64,000 nucleotides of DNA, from positions 41,729,377 to 41,793,376 of the forward strand of contig OX381708.1 of assembly GCA_947462335.1 (NCBI GenBank), written 5' to 3'. This DNA is from Harmothoe impar (lineage: Eukaryota; Annelida; Polychaeta; Phyllodocida; Polynoidae). Below are positions 1-12,386 of this stretch, piece after piece. The first letter of the stretch is position 1; every line of letters begins with the position of its first letter. The position numbers were made by a program, and so were the translations under genes. Under the pieces are notes generated by a model. The model had not been told where the DNA came from. It saw only the letters and a list, made by a program, of their open reading frames with translations, and did no database searches.

Positions 1-34
1 CCAGTGAGAACCACATGAACTACAGTACCAAATA

Positions 35-56
35 CCCAATGTGACATCACATTGGG
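35..56. repeat. short perfect palindrome
   Basis: A 10-bp arm (CCCAATGTGA) is followed after two bases by its exact reverse complement. It could form a small hairpin or be a transposon remnant. No gene is associated. The rest of 1-384 shows only a G run near 75-83. Confidence 0.6.
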
Positions 57-384
57 TGACAACCAACCCAATGGGGGGGGGGGCACTCTCCATGTTTCCT
101 ACAGTCATTGCATGTATGTACAAACATCATCTCAAATGTGGTACCCCTAATACTAGAGGTTGCTCGACAAACTAGACTGGAAATTCCCCATGAGCCCTTG
201 CCTATGAATGGCCCCAGAATGTAGCCATTCCTTCGGGATCATGTTCACACATGGTAACACATATGACAGAGTGCCCCCACCCTCCACAGGTTTTACCTGG
301 ACTGACCCTACTGACTGCACCCAGCTCAGGGCACTGCGTTTGTTTGATCCCCAATTGCCCATAAATAGCACTGACTGGTAACTC

Positions 385-1595
385 CACTCAAAAAATAAAG
401 TCGTCTGCAGACTATTCTATGTGACAAGATAGCGGGTGTTCTAACTATAGTTGTCATATAAAGCACCTACTTGGCATGTGCTAGCCCAAAGTCTGACGCA
501 ATATGCCAGCCCTAGACACATCAACCAGGGCCTGATTAAGGATTCCCCCTGTAGGTGGTATCAGTATAGCATACATTATGTATAAAGTGAGGGAATGAAT
601 TGCATAATTTCTATGTTGATCTTAATCATAATTCTGGAAATACAAATTCATGCTTTGGAGAATTTTGAGAATTATCTATTGGGGATGCTAGAAAAGCTAA
701 CATATTCAATGTCTTGATATAATTAAGACAAAACAAATATGTGTTGGGCATAGACACCTCTTTTGTGTTTATTCCAATAGTACAATAGCTGCAAGGAAAC
801 TCTCATTGGTATGACACCTACATATATGTGTTACCAGTCTGTTACTGAGGACTAGAAATACTCTCATACAGACTTTCAGGACATGGCAGGGATTCCCCTA
901 ACCTACATACCTCTATGAATTAGCTATTACAAACCTGAGAATTAGAGACATGGACAGTAATAATGCCTAGGCTCAGAACCCAGCCAATAAAGGGTTAACT
1001 ATTCTAGGGTTGTGAATTTGACTACCCTAGACTCGTCATTTGGAGTGGGCCACCACCTGGGCTAACATTGTCAGTGAGATGAGGCTAGTGTTGTCTTGTG
1101 GGATGGTAACTTGGTAGGTCCTCAGGTAGACAACCTTTAACTTGTTTATTTCATGACAGTCACTTTAAAGACCCTAAACTCTTCTTATAAGACGACCATT
1201 TCACAAGTCTCAGTGTTGCCGAAGTCATATCGGCCTTTGCCGATGTAGAATCTTTATGGCCGATGTAAGTCTCTTGCACACCGGCGACAATGGTTGGCCA
1301 TGATGTCAGCTTTCCAAAAGTGAAAGAATTTTTCAAATATTCCCATTAGAAGCTGAGCTAGGTCTATGCAAGTATTTTTTCACTGAATTTAGCATTTTTA
1401 GTAGCATTATTAAAGAACATTGCAATTTGTATTAATTAAAATAAAATAGTATGAAATATGCTATATGACATGAATATATGGCTCGGTGTGGCCTGTGTAG
1501 AAGGCAAATGGCCTATGTAAGATCTAACGACATTGGCCTGTGTACTTAAAAGTTTTCGGCAAGACTGAAGTTTGGGTCCCTTCATTTTATCAGTG
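385..1595. mobile_element. CACTG-end inverted-repeat element, copy 1 (interrupted)
   Basis: The left end is CACTCAAAAAATAAAG and the right end finishes in TTTTATCAGTG. The interior matches the copy at 31563-32661 in the opposite orientation over most of its length, including the block around the conserved AATAAAGGGTTAAC. A second element sits inside the right arm at 1211-1567. No transposase reading frame is present, so the element is non-autonomous. The CACT/AGTG ends resemble CACTA/EnSpm types, but the superfamily is not established. Confidence 0.75.
1211..1567. mobile_element. CAGTGTTGCCGA-end element nested in copy 1
   Basis: The ends are CAGTGTTGCCGAAGTC and the inverse of CAGTCTTGCCGAAAAC. 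The insertion splits sequence that is continuous in the copy at 31563-32661, leaving AAGTCT on the left and AAGTTT on the right as a probable 6-bp target duplication. The arms repeat a GGCC-GATGTA-like oligomer several times, on one side as GGCCGATGTA and on the other as GGCCTGTGTA. Confidence 0.75.
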
Positions 1596-3279
1596 TACCA
1601 GTACCTACACCAATGAGGGTAATTAAAATATGTTCTGGGTGAGTGGGCCTCCCCCCCCCTTCCCCCCGCATACACATCACAGATGACCATACACTGGAGT
1701 GTCCCCTTTTGTATAGTAGGGAAAGCACACATTGATCAATTCAATATTTGGAGAGATTCACAACTTTTGCTAGAAAACCCACTGTATACACATATTAATG
1801 CAATGCCTATTAAAGGATTGTTTAAAACATTATGTTTGCAGTGGCATATTCTGGTTTCCTCATATTATTCAAAACCTCCGGATGTGGTCTTCAACAGACC
1901 CAGGCGTTCGTCACCCCTGTAACCCTTAAAAGTACCCTCCATATAGATTACAAGGGAGTCAAGTAGCTGGTTTCATATTCATGAAAATTTGTACATCCGA
2001 AAATTCCATTTTGTAAATGTTACCTAAATATGTTCTACACACTGTTACAATATATTGATAGTGGAGGAGATAATCAAAAATATTCTATGGACAGTAAGGT
2101 TTCAGAAAGGGAATACCTGTTTAATAATGGGTGCAACTTAATGTGTGCATGCAAAAAGTCGCACCAAGGTCTTGATTGATTGAAAATTGATCATTTTTCA
2201 GGAAAATTTATTTTAGAGCTCAAGTAGTCGGATATACTAACTTGAAGTAAAATCTAGGGTTTAAAATGGGCCCTTAAATCAGCGTGGATATTAAAACTTA
2301 TTTGAAAAGTAACTCAATGGGCTAAACCATATTATTTCTCACCCATTATTAATTTGAGACTGATATTTATTAACTGCCAATATGATTTCTCATGATGGTC
2401 ATTTGAGGTAGGGTGACGCATTTTGTCATCAGCTGTATCTAATGTACCAGCTAAATAGCATCCTATTAAAAGTTGGTTGCACCCCTCCTCATCATATTGT
2501 TCTCAAACATCAATCACCTATGCTAATTAGAAAATTAATTCGCGCATGCGCTCACCTCCACCCTGACACCTCGGGGCAGGCCCGGCAATATGCCAGAACT
2601 GATAGAAAATATAATTACAATGTACTGCAATGGTTAACTTATTGCCATTATAATTACCTGGCATTTTGTATAAAGGTCACGACCTCTGTGCCATCCCTAC
2701 CCACCTCCCCCTGGTGGATGATTTGTTAGATTCTGTCAGTGGGTAACCGGAATCGGAACTGGTATAAACTCACGTACTAGTAATAGCCGATGGATTACCT
2801 CAATTGAATACACTGTATAGATACATTTTGTGAACTGTGTTGACGGATTGTACCAAGAAGGAAATCTACATATAGGCACCACTCCTCCGAGACTGAAGCA
2901 ATAGTAGTGACCAGAGATGTCTATTTATGGGCTATTATGCTTAGGGCCCATGGGGATCAAACAACGCATAGACAGGTAGATTCAGGTAAAACCAACCAGT
3001 GAGGACCTATACAGTGTAGTTCATGACAATAAATCTACTGTCCAAAATGGGGAAATGAAACCTGACACCGAGAGTGTCTGTGGTCACCAGGACACTGAGA
3101 CAAGGGGAGGTACAGGAGCCCAGTATAGGTTATATAACAGGTTGATGTAAGAGATGGGTTAGATAGGCCGCTCTCCCGAACTAGACGGTATAGTCCTGCC
3201 CTAACTCCAAGGGCGCCCAGGCAATACTGTTGGTTTGTATGATCCCAGCTTTCCTTGGGTCTATTCTTTTGAATTCAAC
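1596..3279. other. no gene recognised
   Basis: AT-rich DNA with only short random reading frames. I see no splice-flanked coding exon, RNA gene or clear element ends. Confidence 0.5.
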
Positions 3280-3660
3280 TGCTCTGTAACATTAGCACCA
3301 CGGCATACTGCTTGATCATACTGCTTGATCAGTAGCACTGTTCAGCTACTGCTAGGACAGTGCTTATTCAACAGTACTGATTCAATGCTCCTCCCCTGTG
3401 GACCCCTATTCCTACTGCTGAATAGCCACTGCTGCAGCAGTCCTAAATCAGTAGGCGCTGTTCAAGTATTGCCATCTCATTTACATATTTGGGACATGCT
3501 GTTTCAGTGCTGCTAACTGACTGATCTAACCCTGATTTACTACAGTACCACTACTGGTATGTTCTGCAGTATTTGGCAGTAGAATAGCAGCAGATGCTGA
3601 TTTGGCACTGTTTCTCAGACTGATCTGGGACTGAAGGTCTACTGCCACACCATACTGTTT
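3280..3660. repeat. CAGTACTG/CTGCTGAA-rich degenerate repeat region
   Basis: Short words such as ACTGCTTGATCA (twice near 3308-3330), CAGTACTG, TACTGCTGAATAG and CAGCAGATGCTGAT recur in both orientations. This looks like an old, degenerate member of the oligomer-iterating elements seen elsewhere in the window. Ends were not resolved. Confidence 0.4.
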
Positions 3661-3759
3661 CCATGCTTAATTTTGGACTGACTTTCAACTGCATTCTGGT
3701 CCGGGGATTAAGGTTTATCTCAAACACCCAAAGACCCCCACCCCATAAACCTCTAGCCA

Positions 3760-3860
3760 CTGAGGCAATGACGTCATTTGTGGACATTCCCTTTGTCGGA
3801 AAGTTCACAAATGATGTAAATGATTTAACTGGATAAGGGGATGTAGTCTTTGGGTTTTGA
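3760..3860. repeat. remnant related to the 15.9-kb GTTCACAAAT element
   Basis: Contains TGACGTCATTTGTGGACATTCCC-like and GGAAAGTTCACAAATGATG blocks followed by AAGGGGATGTAGTC. These match the ends and left interior of the element at 15928-16126. The copy is rearranged or decayed. Confidence 0.45.
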
Positions 3861-4254
3861 GACGAATTGTTACCCGGATAGTATAAGAAAGATTCCAATA
3901 ACAGTGGCATTGAGGTGCTCGTATTTAAAAGGCCAGACATCATTTTGTGCAAACATCTCTACAATATATACTCTCTTTAGGATGGACAGGAACACTGTTA
4001 ATGATAAGACGATCTCCATCAACCTCTTTTATAGAAAAATATACCCCAAAAGGTGTGCCCTCTCCAACCTCACCCCACCACTCTGGCCACCCTTTCTGTA
4101 TCTGCCCCTGGGACCAGTTCTTATCTAGCAAGGCCGTATCACTGCCATGTTTGGTACATACCATAAAATAGACCAAATAGTCTGTAGTTGAATCAATACC
4201 ACACCAGAGTGTACTACAAGTACACAAGTAGTAATAGTCTCTCTAGGAGGTCTA

Positions 4255-4400
4255 CTTTATCTACTGCAGCAGCGGCGCAGGGTTACAGCCTGAGGAGGGC
4301 GGGCTGTGATAGGGCGCCGTGTGTGTCACTCCGCACCGGCCCAACTCCGCGTTCTCCCGCAAGGCGGCGCGCGGATCGTGTTCCCCGTTTGTTTCCCCCT
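4255..4400. promoter_or_regulatory. CpG-rich patch, possible promoter
   Basis: About 130 bp dense in CpG (for example GCAGCGGCGCAGG and AAGGCGGCGCGCGGATCG) in an otherwise AT-rich region. The plus strand is open here, but the translation is Arg/Pro-rich and not recognised. It could be a transcription start region or simply a GC-rich insertion. No downstream exon could be tied to it. Confidence 0.25.
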
Positions 4401-6252
4401 TTAATATCAAATATCAGTGCTTTGGATCTTTCCGTGAAGGAAACAACGACTCACCCACCCCAGCCCCCTCTCCCAGACAAGAGGAATTTCTGCTGAGTCT
4501 TGGGAGAGTGGGGTGGGTTGTTGTCCTAACTGAGGGGTTGATGGAGTTTATTTCGCTGGTGAGGGGACGATAGGAGGAAAGAGGGAGGGGCAGTGTTGCT
4601 GTTTAGGAATGGGGACGAATGGTGGTGTTTAGAGCATCAGACCTACTTTGGATATATATATATGCTGTTTTTCAGCATTATGACTTCATGATCAGAAACT
4701 TGGGAAAGTTGTCATGCATAGTATGAGGCCTGAAAGGTTAACATGTCCCCATCAGCTCTTATACATTCTGTATATTATATTTCCCACCTGCATACACACC
4801 TAACCTATCCCACTCACCAATGTGTTTTAAGGTGGCCAGCTACCATGGTATAGGCGCCCACTGCGCAGTTGCTTGCGCATACATATACATGTACATGTAC
4901 ACATATTGAGACTTTGGTTTGACCAAAGACTGGCGTGGGCTGGGATGGGAACCATCAATCTTCTGATGTGGAGTCAACTTTGCTACCAATGTGCCATGCA
5001 GTCTCTGCAGGTATTTGTCATTTGAAAGCCATGATACATAACAAACCGTAAGCCAATTTATGTTTCCTTTCAACTTTTGACCCATGGCCCAAAACCTTTG
5101 AAATATGTGTAGGACTATATGTTCAAAGTACATTTTTCTGAATGGACAATATCAAAAACAATATTCTCAGAAAGTAACACAGAAATCTAGCTATTTTGCA
5201 ATGTCATTCTATTTATGTTTGTGGCAAACATTGCATAAGTCTATAGAAGACTTCTCAAAGTTCCATGTTGAATATCTCAGAAACAAGCCTGGGACCCCCA
5301 TACTATCTCAGTATTTTTTGAAAGAACATGGTATGTTGATCGCACGGAGTGCATCTTGGGGGGGGGGGGGGGGGGGGAGGAAATCTAGCTACTTTCAGAC
5401 TTTCCCAACGACCTCCCCCTTACTACCCAGTACCATGCCTCTAGGTGTGATGCTCGTAGCTAAGTGCATCACCTATTGGTAAGGTATTTTAGGTACTACA
5501 CCAAAGATAACAGGGTAATATTAGTACAGCCACAAGGCCAGTCCTTTATCACTAGGTTCCTATGAAGTCCCTAGGAAGCCAAGGTATATCAAACAAAGAT
5601 AGAAGTCATTGTACAATGTTAAGCCACCATCGGAATAGGCTATTTCCTTGTTTTTTTTTCTCGGCGAAAGTATTGATGGCAAAGATAGGAAGGCCCTTGC
5701 TATCAAAAATGTGTATTTTTATCTTTTATAAACTGGTCACAATATGGCAGCATAGCAACGTACACATATACAGGGAAGTTCCAAATGTACACTTATTATA
5801 GAGGTATATTGTTGGTTCTAGTGTATCAGGGTTAACGCAGGTACATTGTACAATATGTACATGTACCTGGTTCTGGCTCCGCTTCAAAGCGTCACAAATA
5901 AGTGGCTGGCAATCCAAACAATTACAATTTCCATAACATAGGCACAGCAGTTTGCATAAGTCGTGGAACTGGAATTTTCTGAGGTTTGTCTAAAATGCAA
6001 ATCTAGCGCAAAGACCTGCAATCTATCTAGTAAAGGTATACTATACACTATAAGAAAGATAATTGTATTGTGATTCTCCTACTAGAAGATGTTTTAAAAT
6101 GTGGACATTTAGGACAAGGTTACAAACATTCTCCTAAAGAAATCTTAAATATACATTTCAATTTGTCATGGAAATTCATCCTTTCCTGCTGCATGGGTCC
6201 TATATTAAATAAGATCCCATTATTACCAAGGTGATACCATTTTGATGGATGG
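4401..6252. other. no gene recognised; hairpin and G run
   Basis: The Pro/Thr-coding strand near 4440-4480 and GGGAGAGTGGGGTGGGTTGTTG near 4503-4524 are imperfect inverses and could pair. A run of about 20 G lies at 5358-5377. No coding exon or complete element was identified. Confidence 0.45.
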
Positions 6253-6521
6253 TTGTGTCTCGCCAAATCGATACAAGTTGTAATATATGACCAGCAAGCG
6301 TGAATTTGAAAAATTATTTAAAAAATTGAAATCATAACGTCCTAAAAATTCATTAACCTTTTCCGGCCATCGCTATGTACATCTGCCCTAAATAACCTGT
6401 TTTCTGTCATGCCGGTAATAGATAGCACCTAGTCATAGATAGCGCCTGGTCATAGATTGCACCTGGTTATAGATTGCACCCCGTCATAGACTTTCAACTT
6501 GTATCGATTTGGTGAGACGCG
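6253..6521. mobile_element. inverted-repeat element with internal 17-bp tandem repeat
   Basis: The ends share about 24 bp in inverse orientation (GTCTCGCCAAATCGATACAA at left, the inverse of GTCTCACCAAATCGATACAA at right). Inside, about five tandem units of CATAGATTGCACCTGGT lie at about 6415-6491. No target duplication was resolved. Confidence 0.65.
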
Positions 6522-6916
6522 GCCAAATCGCTGTAATGAGTACATTTAGGAGAAAAATAGATAGTGTAGGAATCCTTTGAAATATTAATACAGTGATAAC
6601 CTTCTTTAGAAGAAGCTAGGCTGGTATTCTCATGGTATTCTTGTGAGGTAGGAATAGGAGGGGGAGGGAAGAGGTTTACAAATGGTGCTGTAGAAAGATG
6701 GTGTGCTGTTTTTGATGGCTGGTGCACGTTCCTGGCGTGGTGCGGTGAGTGGTGAGAGGGAAGCATGGGGATAGGGAGGTACAGGGAGAGTGCACAGTAC
6801 TGTGTGCCAGCTTGTGCTGATCTAATTACTAAAATTCCACACATTAACTAGATCAAATATAAGGCCAACTTTGCCTATAATACCTCCCTGTCTGCCTTCC
6901 TCTCTCCTTGTCCGTG
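6522..6916. other. no gene recognised
   Basis: Single-copy-looking sequence without recognisable coding, RNA or repeat features. The start repeats a short piece of the neighbouring element end (GGCCAAATCG). Confidence 0.4.
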
Positions 6917-6918
6917 TG

Positions 6919-7004
<86 letters not shown>
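6917..7004. repeat. (TGCC)22 microsatellite
   Basis: A perfect TGCC tetranucleotide tract of 88 bp, followed by degenerate TACC units. The apparent Cys-Leu-Pro-Ala reading frame across it is an artefact of the repeat. Confidence 0.97.
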
Positions 7005-7005
<1 letters not shown>

Positions 7006-8895
7006 ACCTACCTATACCTACCTGCTTATACATCTCACCCATGTCTATAGATCTACATGTCTCCTTGTACCGTTCCAGTGTTGTAGCCCCTCCCTTCCCG
7101 CTAGCCACTCTATAAAGAGTAGCCAGCGAAAAGGAGCAAGGTCATCCCCTCCCCCCCCCCCGCCACCATCTCCCAAACACACACACACTCTAATCAGAAC
7201 TGAAGCCAAGTACATCCACAGATCCTTGGACCAATAATGCTCTCTAAAAATCCCGAATTACATATCACCACCTGTTATGGCCCTTTGCTGTTGCTCTCTC
7301 ACTGCCTCTCCGACAGAAGCCAAAATCTGCCTTGTGTAGAGATGAGAAAGTGGAAGATGATTGAGTGAATGAGTGAACTTTTGCAAAGGAAAAGGTATCA
7401 CGAGAACTATCTTTAAATACCACCTCATTAAAAATGCCAATGACTCGCTTGTCAATGCCACCCCTTGTATGGGCTCAATGTTGTTTACTTTCATAATATT
7501 TTGATTATTAGAAGGGTTGAATTTTTCAATATTAAGATCAAAATGATAAATGCAAGAATGGTGCGGAGATACTAAGGACCAACCAAACCAAATGAATTGT
7601 CATACAAGCGATGTTCCCTATGGGAGTATAGTACCCTCCCTCAGGCGCACTCACCCATCTACTCACCTTCTCCCAGGTAGATTCTAGCTGGCTTCCCCAG
7701 CAACCTTCCGTCTCCCTACCCATCAACAAGGGCAGTAAGTAGATGTTCAAAGACCTCCTCCAAATGATGTTATGATGTCTCCATCAGCAGCAGTGGCAAG
7801 CAGTGGGGGCATAAACCTTGCCTGCTAACATCCCCCAGGTAGCCAGGTACAAAAAGGTATACACATGCCTGTCGCCAGAGGAGCCTCTGTAGGTGGTGGT
7901 CGGTATACTCCATCTCTGAGCACTGAGTAAAACCAGCATAGCATGTTTGACATAGATTAGTGTTAATTTGGCATCACGGGTATACCATACATGCATTTTT
8001 GCATATTTGGTATGCTGTTTTAATCACAATTGAGAAACCCAACTGAATAAAACCTCTGAACTTATTGACTCGGGGTCTCCCTGAAAGTTGTCCGGCGCTT
8101 AGGAAGATTGTGGTGCAAATTACACGTTCTATAATGTTTAAACCGACTGGTTTACGAATGCTTGGTGTTGTAACACCGCAACACAATATTTAGTATCGTA
8201 ACTAAAAGATGACCCTGTAGAGGTAGTAGCACCCATGGCCTCCATTCACGCATCTCATTATAGCACCCACATTCACACCCATGTTCTATATTCTACACCC
8301 CCTGCACCATCCCTACACCCAGCCAATACCACCTTTCTTTTAAAATCACACACACAAATTCATACAATCATGTAGACAGATCCCTCCCGCCATCTCAGAC
8401 TCAGACATGCTTGCATGTCACCCTTGGCGATTTCTGGGTCAAGTTGCATAGTCTATCTAACTTGGCTTTTCTAACGTTATACTAGCTTAACTAACACGTC
8501 TATACATAATGGGTATCGCTGCTTTAACAGCAGGAATAGGACTTGTTTGGATACAGTACGGTGTTTTCACCTTGTATTAACTAGGATATTATGAGAGATT
8601 GAAGGAAGTGATAGTTCAATATTTGGTCAATCCTATAGTTAGATTGCCCCCTCCCGTCACACTTTTAAAAATGTATTGTCAATATATTATTATTATGTCA
8701 ATAACTGACATACTAATACCAGTCAATCATTGCATGCTACATTGAAGAGTGGAAAAATTGTAGGAATCCAATTGCCTCACGACACAACTCCCCCCACACG
8801 CACTGGACTAATGGACTAAGCATTGGCACGTATTGAGTGAGCTTCCTCCGGAGACCTTGTCTAACATGATGCTCTAACCACCCTCCTGCTGCCCC
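7005..8895. other. no gene recognised
   Basis: Only short reading frames without coding character. Contains a C run near 7149-7161 and an AT-rich stretch near 8680-8700. No complete mobile element was identified. Confidence 0.45.
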
Positions 8896-8900
8896 CCCCC

Positions 8901-8946
8901 CCCACACCCACACCCACACCCACACCCACACCCACACCCACCCACA
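8901..8946. repeat. (ACACCC)n microsatellite
   Basis: A hexanucleotide ACACCC tract directly after a C run at 8892-8902. Confidence 0.9.
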
Positions 8947-9059
8947 CACGTCCTCCTGTAGCTGCTACCTAGAAGTAGGTTCAGCATGAATCACGGGAAC
9001 TGGGTTTGGTGCCAAACAGAGATGGATCCTAACCCGTTACCTGTCACCCAGCCTACGCT

Positions 9060-9620
9060 GCTCCATCCCTCCCTCCCTTCCCATCTCTCATTTCCTCCCT
9101 CTAACCCCATATCTGAGTGATATCAATCCCTTATCCACAACTGACTACATTCTCTACCTGTTCTGGTTCTTTCTTTCATTTCCCTCCCCCCTCCCTCTCT
9201 TTCTCTGTCTCTTGTCTCTCATGCTCCCTTTCTCACTCACCATTTCCCTGCGCACCTCGCCCTGCATCTTGTTTCATTTCCACATTCTTTCTCTCTTCCT
9301 TCCTCCCTTTCTGTATTCCTTAAGTTCCTTACTCGCTCCCCTCCTCCCCTCTTCCCCTCTTCCCCTCTTCCCCTCTTCCCTCCCTCCCTCCCTCCCTCCC
9401 TCCCTCCCTCCCTCCCTCCCTCCCTCCCTCCCTCCCTCCCTCCTTCTTCTCCCCCCTCCATGCCCTCCTTCCCTGTCCATGCCCTTCTCTCACTCTCAGT
9501 GGTTGCCCGTCACCCTGTCCATGCCCTTCCTCATTTCTGCCATTTTCAATCCTCCATGGTCTTCATTCATCCGTGTTTCCTCGCTCACCACCTCCTCCAG
9601 CCCCTCCTACCTCCAATCCC
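9060..9620. repeat. polypyrimidine tract with (CCCT)n core
   Basis: About 550 bp with almost only C and T on the plus strand. It includes CCCCTCTT tandem units (about 9342-9376) and a near-perfect CCCT tract (about 9377-9442). Ser/Leu/Pro reading frames here, and Glu/Gly/Arg frames on the other strand, are compositional artefacts. Confidence 0.9.
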
Positions 9621-10404
9621 CAATATAGGTTATGTTATGACATTCTCCCCCGTCGCTCAGCCCCAAATCTGGGTCGTGTTGCCCGAGATTCTCACATGAA
9701 GTGGGTCAGTGTGACCTAGATGAGGTAAATGGGTCGTATTGTTTCTCTTCCTCCAGTTGCCCTGCGGATGAACTCGTCCTAACGTTGACGCTGCTGCCTG
9801 CTTGGCTCTGCTCACATAAAACACGTCCTGTGTGACATAAAACCTCTGAAAACATTTTTAAAAAAAGGAAGAACAAGAGGCCTGTAGGAGGACAGGGAGG
9901 CTTGTGGTTGTACTACTGGGTGGGGGTTGAATGTAGGTGGGAGATGATGTATGGGTTGGGTTTAGGTGTAGATCTAGGTAGTAGCTGTGTGTGGAGACAC
10001 ACACGATGTATTGATCCAAATAGTCACACAGTATGTCAGTGATTAAAGTGAGGTGTTACATTGTAATGATAACCTGTGTGGATTGATGTGGGGGCTTTAT
10101 TAGCTTCTACTGCTGAGGTGTGGTTTGTAGTGTTTTTAGTGTTTGGTTGTACCTGTCATTTGGTCTATTAATGGGTGTTACATGTTAGGGATGGAATGTC
10201 GGTTTGAATAGGGCATATCCAAATGCAAAATAAATATTCCCAGTTATATACCATGGTGGTGATATTGTTATCAGCTCCGCTTATAAGCTCTCAAATAGTT
10301 TCTATTTAGGCAACATTAAGCCACATCTGTGATTGTGGCTTCGGATCTAGTGTGTTCCAATTCTGATTTAAGTGTCTCACAGTCGTATAGGGTCTATTCA
10401 ACGA
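9621..10404. other. no gene recognised
   Basis: No coding exon, RNA gene or complete element seen. Contains scattered GTGT-rich sequence. Confidence 0.4.
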
Positions 10405-10690
10405 TTGAATGACACTGATAATACCCTCACGTTTCTTCAATGTATATCAATGACACTGACAATGTGTCAATAACATCAAAAATGCACTGACGACTGCCAA
10501 TGTGCCATGACACTAACGGCACTGACAAACGATGTCAATAGCACTGACGATGCAATGTCTGCCAATGTCACTGGCAATGCAGTGCATTTCAATTACACTG
10601 ACGATGTAGTGTCTGTCCATGGCACTGACGATGCAGTGTATGTCAATGACACTAACAGACCACTGACGATGAAGTGTCTGACAATGCAGT
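10405..10690. repeat. minisatellite, about 27-bp unit (ACACTGACGATGCAGTGTCT-type)
   Basis: Imperfect tandem units containing CACTGACGATGCAGTGT followed by CTGTCAATG. The 27-bp spacing is best kept at 10530-10660. Because 27 is a multiple of three, one frame stays open and reads as a Thr-Asp-Asp-Ala repeat. No flanking splice sites or conserved sequence suggest a real exon. Confidence 0.75.
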
Positions 10691-11669
10691 CCCTTAGTGT
10701 CATGGAGCGTCTGTCAAAGGCCTATTTTCCTAATGGCAGTGGTATCTCGCCATGGCAGTGCCCATTTCGACTGCCTTCAACATAAAATCAGACCGATAAA
10801 TATTATTCGTGTTAGTCTATACAACATAGTTGCGTGTTACACTGCATGTGGATACATTCAAGATCCATCATTGATCATTGATAGTTGCCAAATCCACTTA
10901 AATTCCAAAGAAGTGTATGTAGGGCTACGTTATTATCTGGACATAAATGATTATAATAGGAGCATGTAATAATCATACTTCCCATGCCAATGCAATAGAA
11001 ACATCAATTCTAAATATTATCATAAAATTATGGAATTTCCAGTGTAGCAACATACATTTCAAGTTATTGTGGTCTTGAAATGCTTGGGAAGAAGGTCAGA
11101 GGCCCAGTCAATATTGCTCCTACCGTGAGTGACCGTGAGCTGCTCTGAGGTGAACTGTATGTTGCTCTACGAGCTGCTGTGTTTGGGTCACTCTGAGTGA
11201 TGTGTTGTGAGCTGCTCTGTGGGCATATGGGGACAATGTATGATTTAGCTCTGGGAGTGGTAGACGAGGTCAACAACTTTGGTATATACCAGCATATTTT
11301 AATACCATACATTTACATACATATAATTCATTAAGGCATATTTTGCAATATGCGTATTGTCTAAGCAATAAGGGGTTGTCCGCGCAATGTCTGAACAATA
11401 ATAGGCGGTCCATCTTATATGCTGTTTCTATTTTAGTTGAAACTGTATACCAATATATCTATCTATATACTCTATATAATATTGGTGACACTGCTGTCTG
11501 ATTATGACATTCAAAATGCAAAATAATATGTGATATAGGTTGTAATGTGTATAGTAGTCGGAATGAGTAGGGGCGGGGACCAGGGACTGTCCCATGCTTT
11601 ATGGCATAAGATTTTTAATCATACGCACCCCCTGCATGATAGAATCTATTTTTACCGAATAGGTATATG
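10691..11669. other. no gene recognised
   Basis: AT-rich DNA without coding exons. A GAGCTGCTCTG word recurs at about 11136-11220. No element ends resolved. Confidence 0.4.
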
Positions 11670-12381
11670 CAGTGGCGTAGGAAAAGGGGGGGCCAGGGGG
11701 CCCGGGCCCCCCCAATCACTAAGGAGGGGGGGCCTGAATATGTTTGGGCCCCCCCAAAATTTGTCAAGACTTGTAAGGCCACACCAAAAAAAAAAGTTGG
11801 TCAATGGATTTCACTTCTGAAAAAATCGTGCGAGCGAGCGAATTTTTTTTTTTTTTTTTTCTAAAAATTTTTTTTGGTCAATGGATCTGTCCATCAAAAA
11901 CATGGTGCGAGCGAACTTTTTTTTTTTTTTTTTTAACAACGAAGCCTGAACATGTTTTTGGCTTTGATTAAATGACCTTTCTATATTTTTGAAAAAAGAA
12001 ATTTAAAAAAAAAAAAAAAAAAAATCCAATTCTTCAGAAAATGATGCGGGCGCGATCCATTGACACTTCTTTTTTCAAAAAAAAAAAAATTGTCATTTCC
12101 GAAAATATGGTGCGGGAAATCCATTGACCAACTTTTTTTTTTGGTGTGGCCTAATATAATGCACACAATTTTCGATCCTTAACTCTCCCGCATAGGGAAA
12201 AGTGGGGGCAAAGGGGACCGGGCTCCCATATCAGACCTAGAGGGGGCTCAAATACTACTTTTCCATACACTCTAATATAAGCATGTATATGATAAATCAT
12301 TCATAAAAACTGATACTTTAACTTGGTTGGAGTGGGCCCCCCTTGGGCCCCCCCAATGAAGATTTGCTTCCTACGCCTCTG
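11670..12381. mobile_element. hAT-like element with 5-bp target duplication (ATATG)
   Basis: The ends are CAGTGGCGTAGGAA and the inverse of CAGAGGCGTAGGAA (13 of 14 bases match). An exact ATATG flanks both sides (11665-11669 and 12382-12386). CAGKGGCGTA-type ends are characteristic of hAT elements, and a 5-bp duplication fits the hAT5 group. The interior has G/C-run blocks next to the ends and a second element inserted at 11777-12151. A fragment of the same family lies at about 44775-44905. Confidence 0.85.
11777..12151. mobile_element. PIF/Harbinger-like MITE, subfamily A, nested (TAA duplication)
   Basis: The ends are GGCCACACCAAAAAAAA in perfect inverse orientation, followed on both sides by GTTGGTCAATGGATTTC. 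TAA flanks each end (11774-11776 and 12152-12154). TWA duplications and GG-starting ends are typical of PIF/Harbinger. The interior is poly(A)/poly(T)-rich with GTGCGAGCGAGCGAA words. A close relative lies at 52650-52958. Confidence 0.87.
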
Positions 12382-12386
12382 ATATG

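Noticed and set aside
6908..7237. 109-codon plus-strand frame with Cys-Leu-Pro-Ala repeats
   Set aside because: It is simply the TGCC microsatellite read in an open frame.
9212..9628. 138-codon Ser/Leu/Pro frame and overlapping Glu/Gly/Arg frames
   Set aside because: Explained entirely by the polypyrimidine tract; no splice sites, domains or conservation signal.
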